NCBI GenBank assembly: GCA_039707655.1
Contig: CM077676.1
Span: 243,182,866-243,246,865 of the forward strand
Length of the DNA stretch: 64,000 bases
Direction: 5' to 3'
DNA from: Elymus sibiricus
Lineage: Eukaryota > Streptophyta > Magnoliopsida > Poales > Poaceae
Shown: positions 22,139 through 33,689 of the stretch, piece by piece
How the letters are laid out: each line of letters starts with the position of its first letter
Numbering within the stretch: the first letter of the stretch is position 1
The notes under the pieces: generated by a model
Seen by the model: only the letters and a program-made list of their open reading frames with translations
Told to the model about the DNA's origin: nothing
Database searches by the model: none
Translations under genes and position numbers: made by a program

Positions 22139-23229
22139 TTACGGGTAAAACTTGCGAAGATGCTCAATATTCCATGAGTTGAGCACCGGAGTGCCATCTT
22201 CGGTCTCTAGGCGAACTACACCAGGCCTAGTGACTCGTACCACCCGGTAAGGGCCTTCCCACTTTGGCGTTAACTTGTTTTGACCCTTCATAGACTGTAT
22301 CTGACGAAGAACAAGGTTGCCTTCCTCAAGGTTCCTGGCGTTCACTTTGCGGCTATGGTAGTGGCGCAAAGCTTGCTGGTACCGTGCAGCACGGACAGCA
22401 GCCCGAAAACGATCTTCCTCAAGGAGCATGGCATCATCTTGCCGCAGCTCATCTTGATCCTCCTCATCGAAGGCCATGACTCGATGTGAGCCATATCTAG
22501 TTCCGTGGGGAGCACCGCTTCTGCACCATAAACAAGGTAGAAGGGTGTCTGGCCAGTGGCTCGACTTGGTGTTGTTCTGATTGACCAAAGAACCGCCGAC
22601 AACTCTTCCACCCAGCGCCTTCCACACTTGTGCAGCCTGTCGAAAGTTCTGGTCTCGAGACCACACAGCACTTCTGCATTTGCACTCTCTACTTGTCCAT
22701 TGCTCCTTGGGTGAGCAACAGATGCGTAGCAAATCTTGTTTCCAAGTTCTTGGCAATATGTTGTGAAGGCGCGGCTCATGAACTGGGTGCCGTTGTCGGT
22801 GATGATCCTGTTGGGTACACCAAAATGAGCAACCAATCCTTTGAGGAACTTGATGGCTGACTGTGCCGTCACATTTCTCACTGGCTCTACCTCAGGCCAC
22901 TTTGTAAACTTGTCGATTGGAACGTACAAGAATTCAAAGCCCCCGGTAGCACGGGGGAAGGGGCCGATGATGTCGAGCCCCCAGACCAAGAAAGGCCAGA
23001 AGAGAGGGATGGTTTGGAGGGCTTGAGCTAGCTGGTGGATGTCCTTGGAGTGGAACTGGCATGCTTCACACCTGATGACCACCGCCAAGGCGTCTTGAAC
23101 GGTTGTCGGCCAGTAGAATCCTTGACGGAACGCCTTGCCAACAAGCGCGCGCGATCCAATATGAGAGCCACACATCCCTTCATGCATCTCTTCCAACAGC
23201 CTCTGTCCATCTCCTGGCAGATGCACTTC
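22139..23229 (-). pseudogene. Integrase of element A
   Basis: Integrase inserts the cDNA into the host genome. The zinc-binding part has His ('CGSHIG') and 'CEACQFH' (the HHCC finger). The catalytic triad is visible: Asp in 'WGLDIIGPF', Asp in 'ITDNGTQF' and Glu in 'NGQVESANAEV'. A C-terminal GPY/F-type module ('WEGPYRVVRV') leads to '...HLRKFYP' and a TAA. A one-base frameshift near 22,500 separates core and C-terminal module, and another near 23,230 separates it from the upstream RNase H frame. No chromodomain is seen, as expected for Tat rather than chromovirus elements. Confidence 0.85.
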
Positions 23230-24089
23230 AATTTCACCCCATTCGGTCTTTTCCTGTACAAAATGTTGTCAACAAATTTGTACATCCTTGATTGACGGGC
23301 TACTCTTTCTGCGTCTTCTTGCTCATCGGGAAGATCTCCTGTCTGAAGGTATTGGACAATTGGCTGTGCCCATGCCGGAGCTTGTGGCTCAACGACAAGG
23401 ACTAAAGGTACTTCTTGCTCTACGGGAGCGCTTGCCTCGACGGCAAGAATCTGGCTTGCCGGAAGCTGCGGCTCACCGGCCAAGGGTATCTTGTTGGCGG
23501 TATCTACTTTCTTGGCAGCTGCCGGCAGCTCTTCTGGAAAAAAACCACCAACGTCTTGCTTTCTCTTCTTCGCCAGCCTTGATGGTGTAACGGATGGCTG
23601 AGTCAGATGGAGCACAAAAGTCCCTGGTTCCACAGGCATCTTTTGGGCTGCAAGCTTTGATAGGTTGTCAGCAATCCAATTCTGGGCACGGGGAATGTGC
23701 TTCGCTTGCAGACCATCAAAGTGCTCTTCCAACTTCCTCACTTCATCAACATAGGCCTCCATCAAAGGGCTCTGGTAATCCTTGTTGAACAGCCTCACCA
23801 CAAGCTGCGAGTCGCCTCTGATAATCAACTTTCGAATACCAAGGTCAATTGCAATGCACAGGCCGGCAAGTAACCCCTCGTACTCAGCAGTGTTGTTGGT
23901 GGCCTGCTCCCTGGGAAAGTGCATCAGAAGCACGTACTTGAGGTGCTCTCCGGTGGGTGCTATAAGCAGCACACCAGCACCGGTGCCTTTCAGCATGAAA
24001 GCACCGTCAAAGTACATGATCCAATCATCAACAGTTTCCTTGCCGGGGAAGAGGTCTCTAGGATTTCTTCGTCTGGCGTTGGGGTCCAT
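23230..24089 (-). pseudogene. Second (archaeal-type) RNase H of element A
   Basis: Acidic catalytic residues are visible in order: Asp in 'MYFDGAF', Glu in 'NNTAEYEGLLAGL', Asp in 'RGDSQLVV' and Asp in 'NWIADNLSKLA'. The 'GAGVLLIAPTGE' strand and the 'TAEYEAL'-type helix fit archaeal/bacterial-like RNase HI rather than the classical retroviral type. An unstructured Pro/Ala/Lys-rich tether of about 100 residues follows, then the start of the integrase zinc finger ('YKFVDNILYRKRPNG'). The enzyme would degrade RNA in RNA-DNA hybrids during reverse transcription. This frame overlaps the end of the RT/RNH1 frame by about 100 bases through a shift. Confidence 0.8.
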
Positions 24090-25587
24090 TCTGCAATGAA
24101 TTCTGCCAAAGCCCTACTCTGAATTGTTGAGGTACTCTCAAACTTCAAATCAAAACTTGACAGCTCCAATGCCCACTCCACAATCCTGCCGGTAGCTTCT
24201 GGATTTCTCAGAATTCGTTGCAAAGGAAAGCGAGTGACGACGGTAACTTGGTGTGCTTGAAAGTAGTGGCGCAACTTCCTTGAGGCCATGAGAAGGCCAA
24301 AGAGTAACTTCTGCACACCAGAATACCTTGACCTTGCCCCCTGCAGGAGAGAGCTGACAAAGTAGACTGGGCATTGCACCATCTTCTTCTTCTGCACGAC
24401 TGGTTGATCTGGCTCACTTGCTTGCACAATCTCTGGCTTGTCGGCACCTGACCTTGCCGGGGTAGATTCTGGCTTGTCGGGTCGTGGCTCTGTGGCTGCT
24501 ACCTCCTCTTCATCTGCCTCTCTTTCAGCCACAAGTGCAGCACTAACCACTTGATTCATTGCCACTAAGTACGGCAGCAACATCTCTTGCGGCCTAGGCG
24601 CAACTAGGACTGGCGGAGAGGACAGGTACTCCTTCAAATCTTGGAGCGCGGCCTCCACTTTCGGAGCCCAGTTGACTGGGCCTACCTTTTTCAATATTTT
24701 GTAAAATGGCAAGGTGCGCTCTGCCGATTTAGAGATGAACCTACTGAGGGCGGCAACACATCTGGCTAGACGCCTAACATCCTTGACGTGTCTTTGTACT
24801 TCAATCTGCTCAATTGCTTTGATCTTGTCAGGGTTGGCTTCAATCCCTCTCCCAGATACAAAGAACCCAAGAAGCTTGCCGGACGGAACACCGAACACGC
24901 ACTTCGCGGGGTTGAGCTTCAAGTTGAGTTTGCGCAAGTTTGCAAATGTCTCTTCCAAATCTTGGATCAATGTTGACTTGTCTCTGGTTTTGACCACAAT
25001 GTCATCCATGTAAGCTTCCACATTTCTGTGCTGTTGTGGCTCAAAACTGATGCTCTGGCAAATGTTGCCCCAGCACTCTTCAATCCGAAAGGCATATGCA
25101 AAAAGCAGTATGTGCCACATGGAGTGATGAATGCGGTTTTCTCCTCATCTTCCTTGGCCATAAAGATCTGATGATAACCAGAATAGGCATCAAGAAAAGA
25201 GAGTAACTCACAGCCCGCAGTGGAGTCCACAATCTGGTCGATGCACGACAAAGGGAAAGGGTCCTTTGGACAAGCTTTATTTATATCAGTGAAGTCTATA
25301 CAAAGCCTCCACTTCCCATTCGCCTTGCGTACTACCACTGGATTGGCTAACCACGTGGGGTGTAACACTCCTCTAACTAGGCCTGCTGCTTACAACTTCT
25401 TGATTTCCTCGGCAATGAACTCTTGCCGCTCCAAGGCTTGCTTTCTGACCTTCTGCTTGACGGGTCTTGCATGAGGGCAGACAGCAAGGTGGTGCTCAAT
25501 TACCTTCCTAGGAACACTGGGGATGTCAGATGCTTGCCAAGCAAACACATCGACATTCGCCCGTAGGAAGGCAACGAGCTTGCTTTC
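24090..25587 (-). pseudogene. Reverse transcriptase and first RNase H of element A
   Basis: RT blocks: 'ANPVVVRKANGKWRLCIDF', 'LNKACPKDPFPL'-like 'INKACPKDPFPL', 'FLDAYSGYHQI' (first catalytic Asp), 'MPFGLKSAGATF' and 'AYMDDIVVKT' (the YxDD box, intact). Then come thumb and connection ('FANLRKLNLKLNPAKCVFGV'). The classical RNase H is recognisable near 24,200-24,370 ('PVYFVSSLLQGAR', 'LLFGLLMASRKLRHYF') but is reduced: the usual catalytic Asp strand is replaced by a ~50-residue Glu/Pro-rich insertion. An in-frame TAA at about 25,391 and a frameshift near 25,050 break the frame. Confidence 0.85.
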
Positions 25588-26468
25588 CTATTTGTCATTG
25601 AGAGTGGCACTTATGGAAAAAGTGCCACTCGTCCCATCTTCCCTTGCAAAAACTTGCTTGGTCGCCGGTGCAGAGGCCTTGGCTTTCTTGCTCTTGCTGG
25701 TAGAGCTCTCTGGTATGTCCTCAACAGGCGTGCTGCACTCTAAAGTGCGCTTCCCGGAGTCCTTATCAGAGGTCTTGCCGGTCTTGTTCTTCTTCCCCCC
25801 CCCCCGGAGCTTTGCCAGCAGGAGCAGGTGCCTCGACGGCAGATGCTGCCACTGCCTCTCGGTAGAGTTTGTCGGCGCATATGATTGCGTCCTTCTGGTT
25901 AGACTTGCTGGTGAGAACGCCCACCGGCCCCCGGCATCTTGATGATATTGTATGCGTAATGCGATGCAGCCATGAATTTTGCCAGTGCTGGGCGGCCCAG
26001 AATCCCATTGTATGGCAGCGGCATCTTCACGACGTCGAAGACAATCCTCTCCGTTCGGTAATTGAGCTCGCTGCTGAACGTGACCGACAATGTGACTTGG
26101 CCCATTGGCTTGTTCCTCCCCGAACTGATTCCTTGGAAAGTGCATGTTTCCTCGAGATCCTTGTCAGGGATCTGCAGCCTCTTGATCACATCGGGAGAGA
26201 TCAAGTTCAAGCCAGCCCCACCGTCAGCCAGCATCTTTGTCACCTTGAGGTTGCGGATTGTTGGCGAAACCAACAACAGCAAACACCCGACCGCGGTGGT
26301 GCGATCAGGGTGATCCTCGGCATCAAAGACGATGGGCGCGTGTGACCACTTGAGTGGCTTCTGTGCTTCCATCACCGGCTCCGCGACATTCACCTTGCGG
26401 ACCCACTGCTTCAGTCGCCGGTGCGAGGAGTGCAAAGATGCGCCTCTGTCAACACACATGGCGTCCAT
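25588..26468 (-). pseudogene. Aspartic protease of element A
   Basis: The retropepsin active-site loop reads 'MLADGGAGLNLIS' (catalytic Asp) and the C-terminal flap/helix region 'YNGILGRPALAKFMAA' is present. The frame shifts near 25,900, after which 'SKSKKAKASAPATKQVF' and a linker lead toward RT, with a TAG/TAA-type stop at 25,588. The enzyme would cut the Gag-Pol polyprotein. The gap to gag (26,469-26,531) contains a stop. Confidence 0.8.
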
Positions 26469-26531
26469 TGCATTCTGGAACTCCTTGTCGGGCCCATCTT
26501 CGTCCTCATCATCATCATCTTCTTTCTGGCC

Positions 26532-28002
26532 CTAAGCAGCCTTCTCTTTCGGCTGCTTGGCCTTACCGCGGCGGCCTCCTCGGCCACCACGGTTCTGCTT
26601 GCCAGACCCACCGGCACCATCTTGGCCCTTCTCCTTGTCGCGCTTCTCGTATTCAGCTTTCTGCTTCTCGGCAAGCTGCTCCACTTGCCAGCACTCCTGG
26701 AGATCGTGGCCCTTGGTACGGTGGATCTTGCAATACTGCCCACCGGTCTTGCCGCCCTTGTCGCCTGCCGCAGCCTCCCGGCAGTCGGCGCATCCGGCAA
26801 CCTCCTTGCCGGGGCTATCTGCCTTGGGCTTCTTGGCGGCGTTGGCATCACCGGGGCTTTCGACTGCCATCACAGCCTTACCCTTGCACTTTCTGTTGTG
26901 CTTCCTACTTTTCTTCTGCATGATCGATCCGTCATCTGCATCGTCATCCTCAGAGTCAAATTCGGCGCCAGCATCTTCCCCAGGGAGTCGCCTCCATTCC
27001 TCAGCACGTGCACACTAGTCCGCCAAGGCGTACAGCTCGTTGATGGTTCTGACCTTCTCGATGTTCATCTCAGACTGCATTCTACGGTTGCGTACGTTCG
27101 TGTGGAACGCGGCACACACAACTGCGGGATGAACATCGGGGATGTTGTGGTGCACACGGCTGAACCTTTGTATATACTTGCGGAGGGGTCGCCATCCCTC
27201 TGGGGTATCACGTGCAGATCACTAGCTTGACCAGGGAGCTTGTGGCCACCCTGATAAGCACCAACGAAGCAATGGCACAGATCTGGCCAAGAAGAAATGG
27301 AGCCCTCCGGCAAGTTCATCAACCACGATCTGACGTTGGGCTTGAGCGCCAACGGAAAATAGTTGGCCAGTATCTTGTCGTCCCACCCCCTGGCAGCCTG
27401 CACTGCAATGGTGTAAATGCCAAGGAACTCTGACAGGCTGAGCGTGTCATCATATCTGTCGGGCAGCTTTGGCTTGAAGGCATGGGTGGACGGCTAGCAA
27501 ACCTGCCGCAGCTCACGAGTAAATGTTGGGCAGCCTACCTCACAAGGTAAACACCCAGGGTACCCTGGCACAAGCACGTCTGCTGCCGGCCCGGCACAGT
27601 CGTCTGATAGACGGCGTGCTTCCCAGCGCCGCTCAATCTTTGTACGGGCGTCCTCGACACGCCGTTCGTGGAGCACTTGGTGCTGGTCTTGGCGGCCCCG
27701 CGGATCCGACGATGCCATGGACATCGTGTCCTGGTCATCCGATCGGCGAGCTTGCACCATTGTGGTTGTTAACATGGAGGCGACTGCACCGTTGGTGCAC
27801 TATCTTTGGCACGGCAGCCAGATGGTCCTGCCAACACAGTGGGTGGTCGTCTGGAGGGTCCCTCCTCCGGCGTCTTGCTGGGATCGCCAAAACTGATGAG
27901 ACTCTGGATGGTGGCCCTCCATTCATCCATCTTATCAGGAACTGACTGGAAGTTCAAAAGCATTGGAACCCGCGCCATGGCTTCTGCCGCCGTGGTTGGC
28001 AT
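26532..28002 (-). pseudogene. Gag of element A
   Basis: From the 5' end: an N-terminal part starting near 28,002 ('MARVPMLLNFQ'), then a Retrotrans_gag capsid core near 27,400-27,200 ('ILANYFPLALKPNVRSWLMN', 'SISSWPDLCHCFVGAYQG'), then a Lys/Arg-rich C-terminal part with a knuckle-like 'YCKIHRTKGHDLQECW' (C-x2-H-x3-GH-x4-C) and a GGRGGRRG basic tail near 26,560. The pieces lie in different frames and are separated by several stops. Gag forms the particle and binds the RNA. Confidence 0.75.
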
Positions 28003-28203
28003 GGCCAGGAGCGTGGAACGAGGCGTTGCTCGACTCCTGGTAGAACCAGAAGGAACCCCGTCTCGTGCCTGCTACCGCGGCACATGCTCACCGATGGGTG
28101 GGCATGGTGGTGGTGGTGGTGCCTAAACATCGTGAGAACGATGCTCAGGGTCGGCTTGACACCGTCCAGGACCACCAACATCGCGGGGAAGCATGGCGCG
28201 CCC

Positions 28204-30516
28204 ATCTTGTGATGGACGAGGCCTCGGCAAGCGCCACGGAGGAAAGCGATGGTGGGGCGGCCCCGCGAATCCGCCGCCAGCTGCTAGCCGAGCTTAGTGA
28301 TGACAACGACAACGACGACGATGACGACCGGTTCGTGATCGTGCCCTCCCGACCCACGAGGACGGGGGATGGAGGGAGCACCGGCGCAGAGACCACCGAG
28401 CCCCTCGCGGAGAAGACTAGCACCGGCGGCGAGGCCGCCGAGCCCCATGAGGAGAAGACCGGCACCAGCCCAGTGGAAGAGGACCCCGGCAGGTCCCGCC
28501 CCGAGCCCTCCGAAGGGACCGCGAGCGAGCCTCGCGGGAGCGGCAGTGGCAGCAGCCTGCCGCTAAAGCTGAAGAAGGGACGCTGGGTCCCCAACGATGA
28601 GTAAGTCCTTGTAGGTTGTTCCTTACTTTGAGTCTTGCTTTCTGCCTCCCGAGGTCTGGGGCTGAGCCCTCGCGCCATGCAGGGAGCCCACGAAGAAGAA
28701 GAGGAAGGCCCCCGGCTCGAAGGGGGCCACTGCGTCCACTGTGGGCGCCGAGGGGCACGAGGAGACCACCCACCACCCTGAGACTGAAACATGTAGCGTG
28801 GAGGTGGAAGAGGAGCATGCGGCTCCTCCTGAGCCGCACGGGAACCTGCCTCCCCCAACTGGGGAGAGCGAGCCTCGGCAGGAGGCCTCCAGAGGAGGGG
28901 CCGTGCCGCCAGAGGTGCCTGGCGCGAGAGGCGACGCGGCGATGGAGGATGCTGAAGAGCCGACCCCTCCGGAGGGTTCCACACCCGCCAAGGAGGCCGA
29001 TGCCCCCGAGGGGGCTACGACGAGCCCCTAGCGATCGCCTGTTCACCAGGCTCCGGATGCGGGCGCGACGAGCCCGCAACGCGCGCCAGCACGGCAGGCT
29101 GAGGAGGAGGCCGCGGGGAGCCCCCTGCGCTCAATGGAGGATGCGGCCCCCACAGGAAGCGTGGATAAGGAGGCCCAGATGGGGCCTGACGCCGGGCTTT
29201 CGCAGGTCATGACGGTGGAGGGCGGCACCGATGCGCGCAACGGCTGGGCGCTTGACGCTCTTGAGGAGGACCTCCAGGTGGAGGAGGCGCGCCTCGCGGA
29301 CGAGCGCCTGCGCCTCGCAGAGGGGTGGCGACAGCTCAACGTCGCCCTCATTCTAGGCCACATGCAGGAGGCCGCCGCATGGGAGTGGCACGAGAAGGCC
29401 GCCCAGGACGCCAAGGAGCTCTTCGAGAGCGCCGTCAGGGATGCCGAGGAGGCCGACAGGCGACGCGAGGCGGCGGAGGCCTGCGTGAAGTTGCTCCAGG
29501 AGCAGGCCGCCGCCAGGGAGCAAGGGCTCCGGGTGCGAGAGGACGCCATCACGGCCCGTGAGGGGCAGCTTGCCTCCCGCAAGGGCAAGCTCGCCAAGCG
29601 CGAGGAGGCCCTTGCGCTCCGTGAGGGGGACGCTGAGATCCAGGAGCGGGAGCTCGCGAGGACGGCAACCGAGCAGGAGACCGAACGTGAGCGCCAGGCA
29701 ACGCTGGACCGCCAGGTGGCGGCCACCCAAGCCTCCTACGACGATCGCCTCACCAAGGCCAATGCGCAGCTCGCAGAGAAGGAGAAGAAGATCCAGGCGG
29801 ATGCTAACGCGAAGTCCAAGAATGAGCGCCAAGCGCTCGCCAAGGACTACAACAAGAAGCTGAAGCTTTAGGAGGACCGCTTCACCAAGAAGCAGGGCAA
29901 GCTCCAGGATGAGATCTCTCACCACAAGAAGCAGCTGAAGGAGGCGGAGGCTGCCCAGCGACTTGCGTCGAAGGCCAAGGTGGACGCTGAGGGGGAACTG
30001 GTGTTCCTGCAGGCGCAGGTGGGCAACGTCTCCGACGTCGTTGAACGAGGACGAGGCGTCCCGGGCGCGGGGGCGGCAGCGTGAATGCGCGAAGATGTTC
30101 CGCGCCCTTGCGCATCGTGCTCGCGCCGCCCTTTCTAGCTTCGCCGTCAAAAGGCTTAAGGACCCCCTCGAAGATGATGACGCCGGCTACCTGAACTTCT
30201 TCACCAAGCTCATGAAGAGGGTGGACGACGGAGCTGCGCGGATGGACGGCATCTTCGAGGAGGAGTGCCGCGACCTCCTGAGCCAGGCGGCGACACGGGT
30301 CTTCAGCAACCTCTTCCGCGCCGACGCCACCTTCAACTTCGACAGGGTGATGAGCCCTGTCCCGCCGGAGCTTCGCGATGGGCTCGAGAAAGAGGTGCGG
30401 AGCACGTGGAGGCCTTGGTCCAGAAGTTCTCCCACGGCAGCGAGAGCTCCGGCGAGGTTGGCGACGGCGGCGGTGATGGCGACGATGACGGCGGCGATAG
30501 TGCCTCATCCGCTTAG
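28204..30516 (+). pseudogene. Spliced antisense additional ORF of element B (C-terminal two thirds)
   Basis: Plus-strand coding opposite to gag-pol. The first exon (to 28,600) is acidic with 'ELSDDNDNDDDDD' and ends at donor GTAAGT. The intron 28,601-28,682 ends 'ccatgcag'. Splicing joins the two frames in phase and places a 'TKKKRKAPG' nuclear-localisation-like stretch at the junction. The second exon encodes a Pro/Glu region, then a long coiled coil from about 29,250 ('EEARLADERLRLAEG', 'REQGLRVREDAITAREGQLA', 'KLAKREEALALREGDAE') and a C-terminal 'MFRALAHRARAALSSFAV'...'GYLNFFTKLMKRVDDGA' domain. Stops at 29,029 and 29,869 and two compensating frameshifts near 30,030 and 30,400 break it. 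The N-terminal Transposase_28-like domain of element A is absent here, probably cut off at the junction. Role unknown. Confidence 0.7.
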
Positions 30517-31688
30517 ACTCCCCTCCTTTCTGTTATCATGTATTAGAGTAGGTGCAGCCCCATGGGGACGTGAAAACATTGCTTTTGTAATTTCGTTAAG
30601 TACTTAATGCTTGCTGCGATTTCTGCTCCTTGCGAGGCATCCTCGTGAGGTCTGTCTTTCCTTTTTACATGCTCTCATGCTCTACATCGCTAGGACCCAT
30701 CCCCCGAGCGTGCTACGACCATCGCTGGTATGTTAGGACACGTGCCTAGACAAGGCCAAAGGGTGTAGGGCTCCGCGAGGTGGTAAGGGCTCCCGACACG
30801 CGATGCTCAAGAAGCCCCCCTTTGACGTTCAAGCAGCTTGCACAAAGGAAAAACCGTTGACGCTCAGTGAGACTACGGGGAAGAGAAAGAGCTCGAGGGG
30901 CGCTGAGGGAGGCTCACGAGGCGTTTAGACTTAGGTTTTTCGCGGAGGGTGAGGCTTGGCATGCCGTGGCTTGAGGGGTGTGCCTCGCAAAGGCGCTCGC
31001 TCGTGAGGCCTCCCGCCGGCGCTTGGCGGGGATGGGCACTGCAGGCAACTAGCGAGGCAGCGCTCGTGAGGCTTCCTGCGGGCTTCTTGAAGAGGCGATG
31101 CTCCATGTGTCACCTCGTGAGGCAACGCTTGCGAGGCCTTCTATGCGCCATGTTCCTGTGACAACCATATTCCAAAATGTTTCGCAACTAGTGGAGCGGC
31201 GCGCGCTTGCTAGTTCGCTCGTGGGTGTCGCGCGAGGAGACAAAGCACCAAGGACCTTGGTGAGGTGACGTGCATGGGAGTAGGCCCGCTAGCCAGAGCT
31301 CGGTCACTTGGGTTTTGCGGCGCTGCTGGGACTGACCCAAGTGCCGGCACCGTGTCCAGCCCCCGCTTGCGTGATACGCAGGAGGGAAATCACGAGCGCG
31401 CACAATTCCTGAAGTAAATTGCTTACCGAGCACACATAATACTTAGGAAATAAAACTTTACTGCTGCATGAAAAGGTTTCATTACACAACCAAAAAGATA
31501 AGGCTGCCGTGATGTGCACGGAGCAGCTTGAGGATGTAGTGGCCAGGCGGCACCCTCAAGTAATCAGTCTGCCACGTCTGAGCATGGGGCCCCACTGGGT
31601 TGTGGGCAGGAGCTCTCGCGGCCTCGGCAAGCACCGCATAGAGAGGCTCCGGAGCGTGTACAGCTCCACTTCGTTCGTGCCCGTGAGG
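30517..31688. other. Spacer between convergent antisense gene and integrase
   Basis: No gene supported. Rich in 'gcgaggc' and 'ctcgtgagg' motifs between about 30,890 and 31,260, similar in style to the outer part of this element's LTR near 44,060-44,200. The first 100 bp look like a 3' untranslated region of the plus-strand gene. The short overlapping frames on both strands are composition artefacts. Confidence 0.55.
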
Positions 31689-32799
31689 TCACGGGTAGAA
31701 CTTGCGGAGGTGTTGGATGTTCCATGTGTTTGGTACGAGAACACCCTCCTCCGTCTCCAGCCATGCTACGCCAGGCCAGGAAATGTGCACGACCCTGAAC
31801 GGTCCTTCCCACATGGGCGAGAACTTGTGGAGTCCTTCCCTGGAGAGGATCCTTCGCAGGACAAGATCGCCAGCTTCAAGGGTGCGGGGGCGTATGTTGC
31901 GGCTGTGGTAGCGACGCAGTGCCTGCTGATACCGGGCGGCGCGGATGGCGGCCTGGCAACGTGCCTCCTCGAGGAGGAGCAGATCAGCTTCCCGGGAGGC
32001 ATCCTGGCGGGCCTCGTCGAAGGCGAGGACCCGCGGGGACCCGTGCTTGAGCTCCGTAGGGAGGACCGCTTACGCCCTGTAGACGAGGAAGTAGGGTGTT
32101 TCACCGGTAGGCTTGGTCGCTGTTGTGCGGATCGACCATAGTACGGACTGGAGATCATCGAGCCAGCCTTTGCCGCAGGCTATGAGCTTTTTCTTGAAAC
32201 TTCGCGTCTTGAGGCCCTTGAGGACCTCAGCATTAGCACGCTCGGCCTGGCCGTTGCTTCGCGGGTGCGCCATGGAGGCGTAGCAGATCTGCATGCCAAG
32301 GTTGGCGAAGTATGACTTGAAGAGGCCGCTGGTGAATTGCGAGCTGTTGTCGGTGATGATGCGGTTGGGGACGCCGAAGCGGCACACGAGGCCCTTGATG
32401 AACTTGATGGCTGATCCAGCCGGGATGTCGCGGACGAGCTCCACTTCCGCCCACTTGGTAAACTTGTCGATGGCGACGTAGAGGTAGCGGTAGCCGCCGG
32501 CTGCGCGTGGAAAGGGGCCCAGGATGTCCAGTCCCCAGACCGTGAAGGGCCACGAGAGGGGAATGGTCTGGAGCCCTTGCGCCGGCTGGTGCATTTGCTT
32601 GGTGTGGAACTGGCAGGCTTCACAGGATTAGACCAGCTCGATGGCGTCTTGAAGCACGGTGGGCCAGTAGAAGCCGGTGCGGAACACCTTGTCGGCTAGA
32701 GTGCACGATGAAGAGTGATGGCCGCAGTCTCCACCATGTATGTCGACAAGCAGCTCGCGCCCTTGCTCCTCGGAGATGCCCTGCATCGCGACTCCATTG
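31689..32799 (-). pseudogene. Integrase of element B
   Basis: The zinc finger 'DIHGGDCGHH...' and 'SCEACQFHTK' is interrupted by one stop just before 'SCEAC' (about 32,628). The core shows Asp in 'WGLDILGPF', Asp in 'ITDNSSQF' and Glu in 'NGQAERANAEV', so the DDE triad is intact. A stop at about 32,070 replaces a Glu codon in the conserved 'VYGAEAVLP'-type motif. The C-terminal 'MWEGPFRVVHI' module then runs to '..WNIQHLRKFYP' with TGA at 31,689. Only point stops break it. Confidence 0.85.
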
Positions 32800-33600
32800 G
32801 GGCGCCTGCGGTAGAGATCGCCATCCCTCAGGCAGTAAGATGTGGCCTGGCGGGCCACGCGCTCCACCTCTAAGTCTTTCTCCGGGAGGGTGCCATCCTC
32901 CAGATAAGCCTTGAACTCGTTGGCCCAGCTGTCGGCCTGTGGCTCCAGCGCCAGCAGCAGGTGGGCGCCTGAGGGTGGGCCACAGTCTGGCGCACCTGCG
33001 GGAGGTGCGGGTGGGAGTTCTTCATGAGGCTCCATGGCGCTTGTGGCGGGTGGTGCAGCTGATGGCCTCAGGAGCCTTTTCTCGAAGATGCTAGGGCTTT
33101 GAGGCTCGCGGCGAGATGCCCGCTTGGCGATGTCGTCTGCTTCCTTGTTGCTGCCGCGAGGGACGTGCTGGAGTTCCATGCCAAGGAAGCATTTCTCGAG
33201 GCTGTGCACCTCCTCCAGGTAGGCGGCCATGTGCTCGTCCTTGGGCTTGTAGCTCTTGTTGGAGAAGTTGACGAGGAGCTGCGAGTCTCCCTTGATGAGG
33301 ATGCGCTTGATGCCAAGAGCGAAGGCGGCCTTGAGCCCGGTGATGAGGCCCTCGTATTCAGTAATGTTGTTGGAGACCATGTCGTCATGCTTGAAGCAGA
33401 GCTATACGGCTTAGTAGAGCTTGTCTCCTGCTGGCGAGGTGAGCACGACGCCAGCCCCCGCGCCCTGCCGGGAGAACGCGCCATCGAAGTGCATGGTCCT
33501 GCCGCCAGGGGTGTCCTTGCCAGGCAAGAGGGATTCGTCCTCGCGAGGCTCCTCTTGGTGTGGATCTGTCCATTCCACCGTGAAATCCGCCAAGGCCGCA
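32800..33600 (-). pseudogene. Second (archaeal-type) RNase H of element B
   Basis: 'MHFDGAFSRQGAGAGVVLTS' holds the first catalytic Asp, 'NNITEYEGLITGLKAA' the Glu, 'KGDSQLLV' the second Asp and 'NKEADDIAKRA' the last. Two close stops near 33,405-33,411 interrupt the strand after 'GDKLY'. A Pro/Ala-rich tether follows, then the integrase finger. Same domain and order as in element A. Confidence 0.8.
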
Positions 33601-33689
33601 CCCTTGATCATCCTTGTGGTGAGGAATTCCAGATCGAAGGCTTGCAGCTCGATGCTCCACTCGGCAACGCGGCCAGTGGCGTTGGGGCT

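Larger units (their letters stand above)
18380..28110 (-). mobile_element. Tat-type Ty3/gypsy element A (degenerate)
   Basis: On the minus strand the order is gag (28.0-26.5 kb), protease (26.5-25.6), RT and RNase H (25.6-24.1), a second RNase H (24.1-23.2), integrase (23.2-22.1). Downstream of integrase a long gene runs on the opposite strand (18.6-21.4 kb). Protease-RT-RNH-INT order is gypsy type. The second, archaeal-type RNase H and an antisense additional ORF after integrase are described features of the plant Tat lineage (Ogre/Retand/RIRE2/Grande group). Multiple frameshifts and stops disrupt it. No LTR was found at either end: the left side meets the LARD-type LTR and the right side meets element B, so this is an internal remnant. 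Confidence 0.8.

Noticed and set aside
26421..27230. 269-codon plus-strand open frame with hydrophobic segments
   Set aside because: It lies exactly opposite gag of element A. Leu/Ala/Val-rich composition is what the reverse complement of Lys/Glu/Gly-rich gag gives.
28601..28682. Possibility that the antisense intron is only a chance GT...AG pair
   Set aside because: Rejected as the main reading because the donor is a perfect GTAAGT, it removes a stop and it restores the coiled-coil frame; left open as a test in the findings.
28145..29079. Long minus-strand frames of 220-279 codons
   Set aside because: Ser/Arg/Pro-rich shadows of the GC-rich plus-strand gene in element B.
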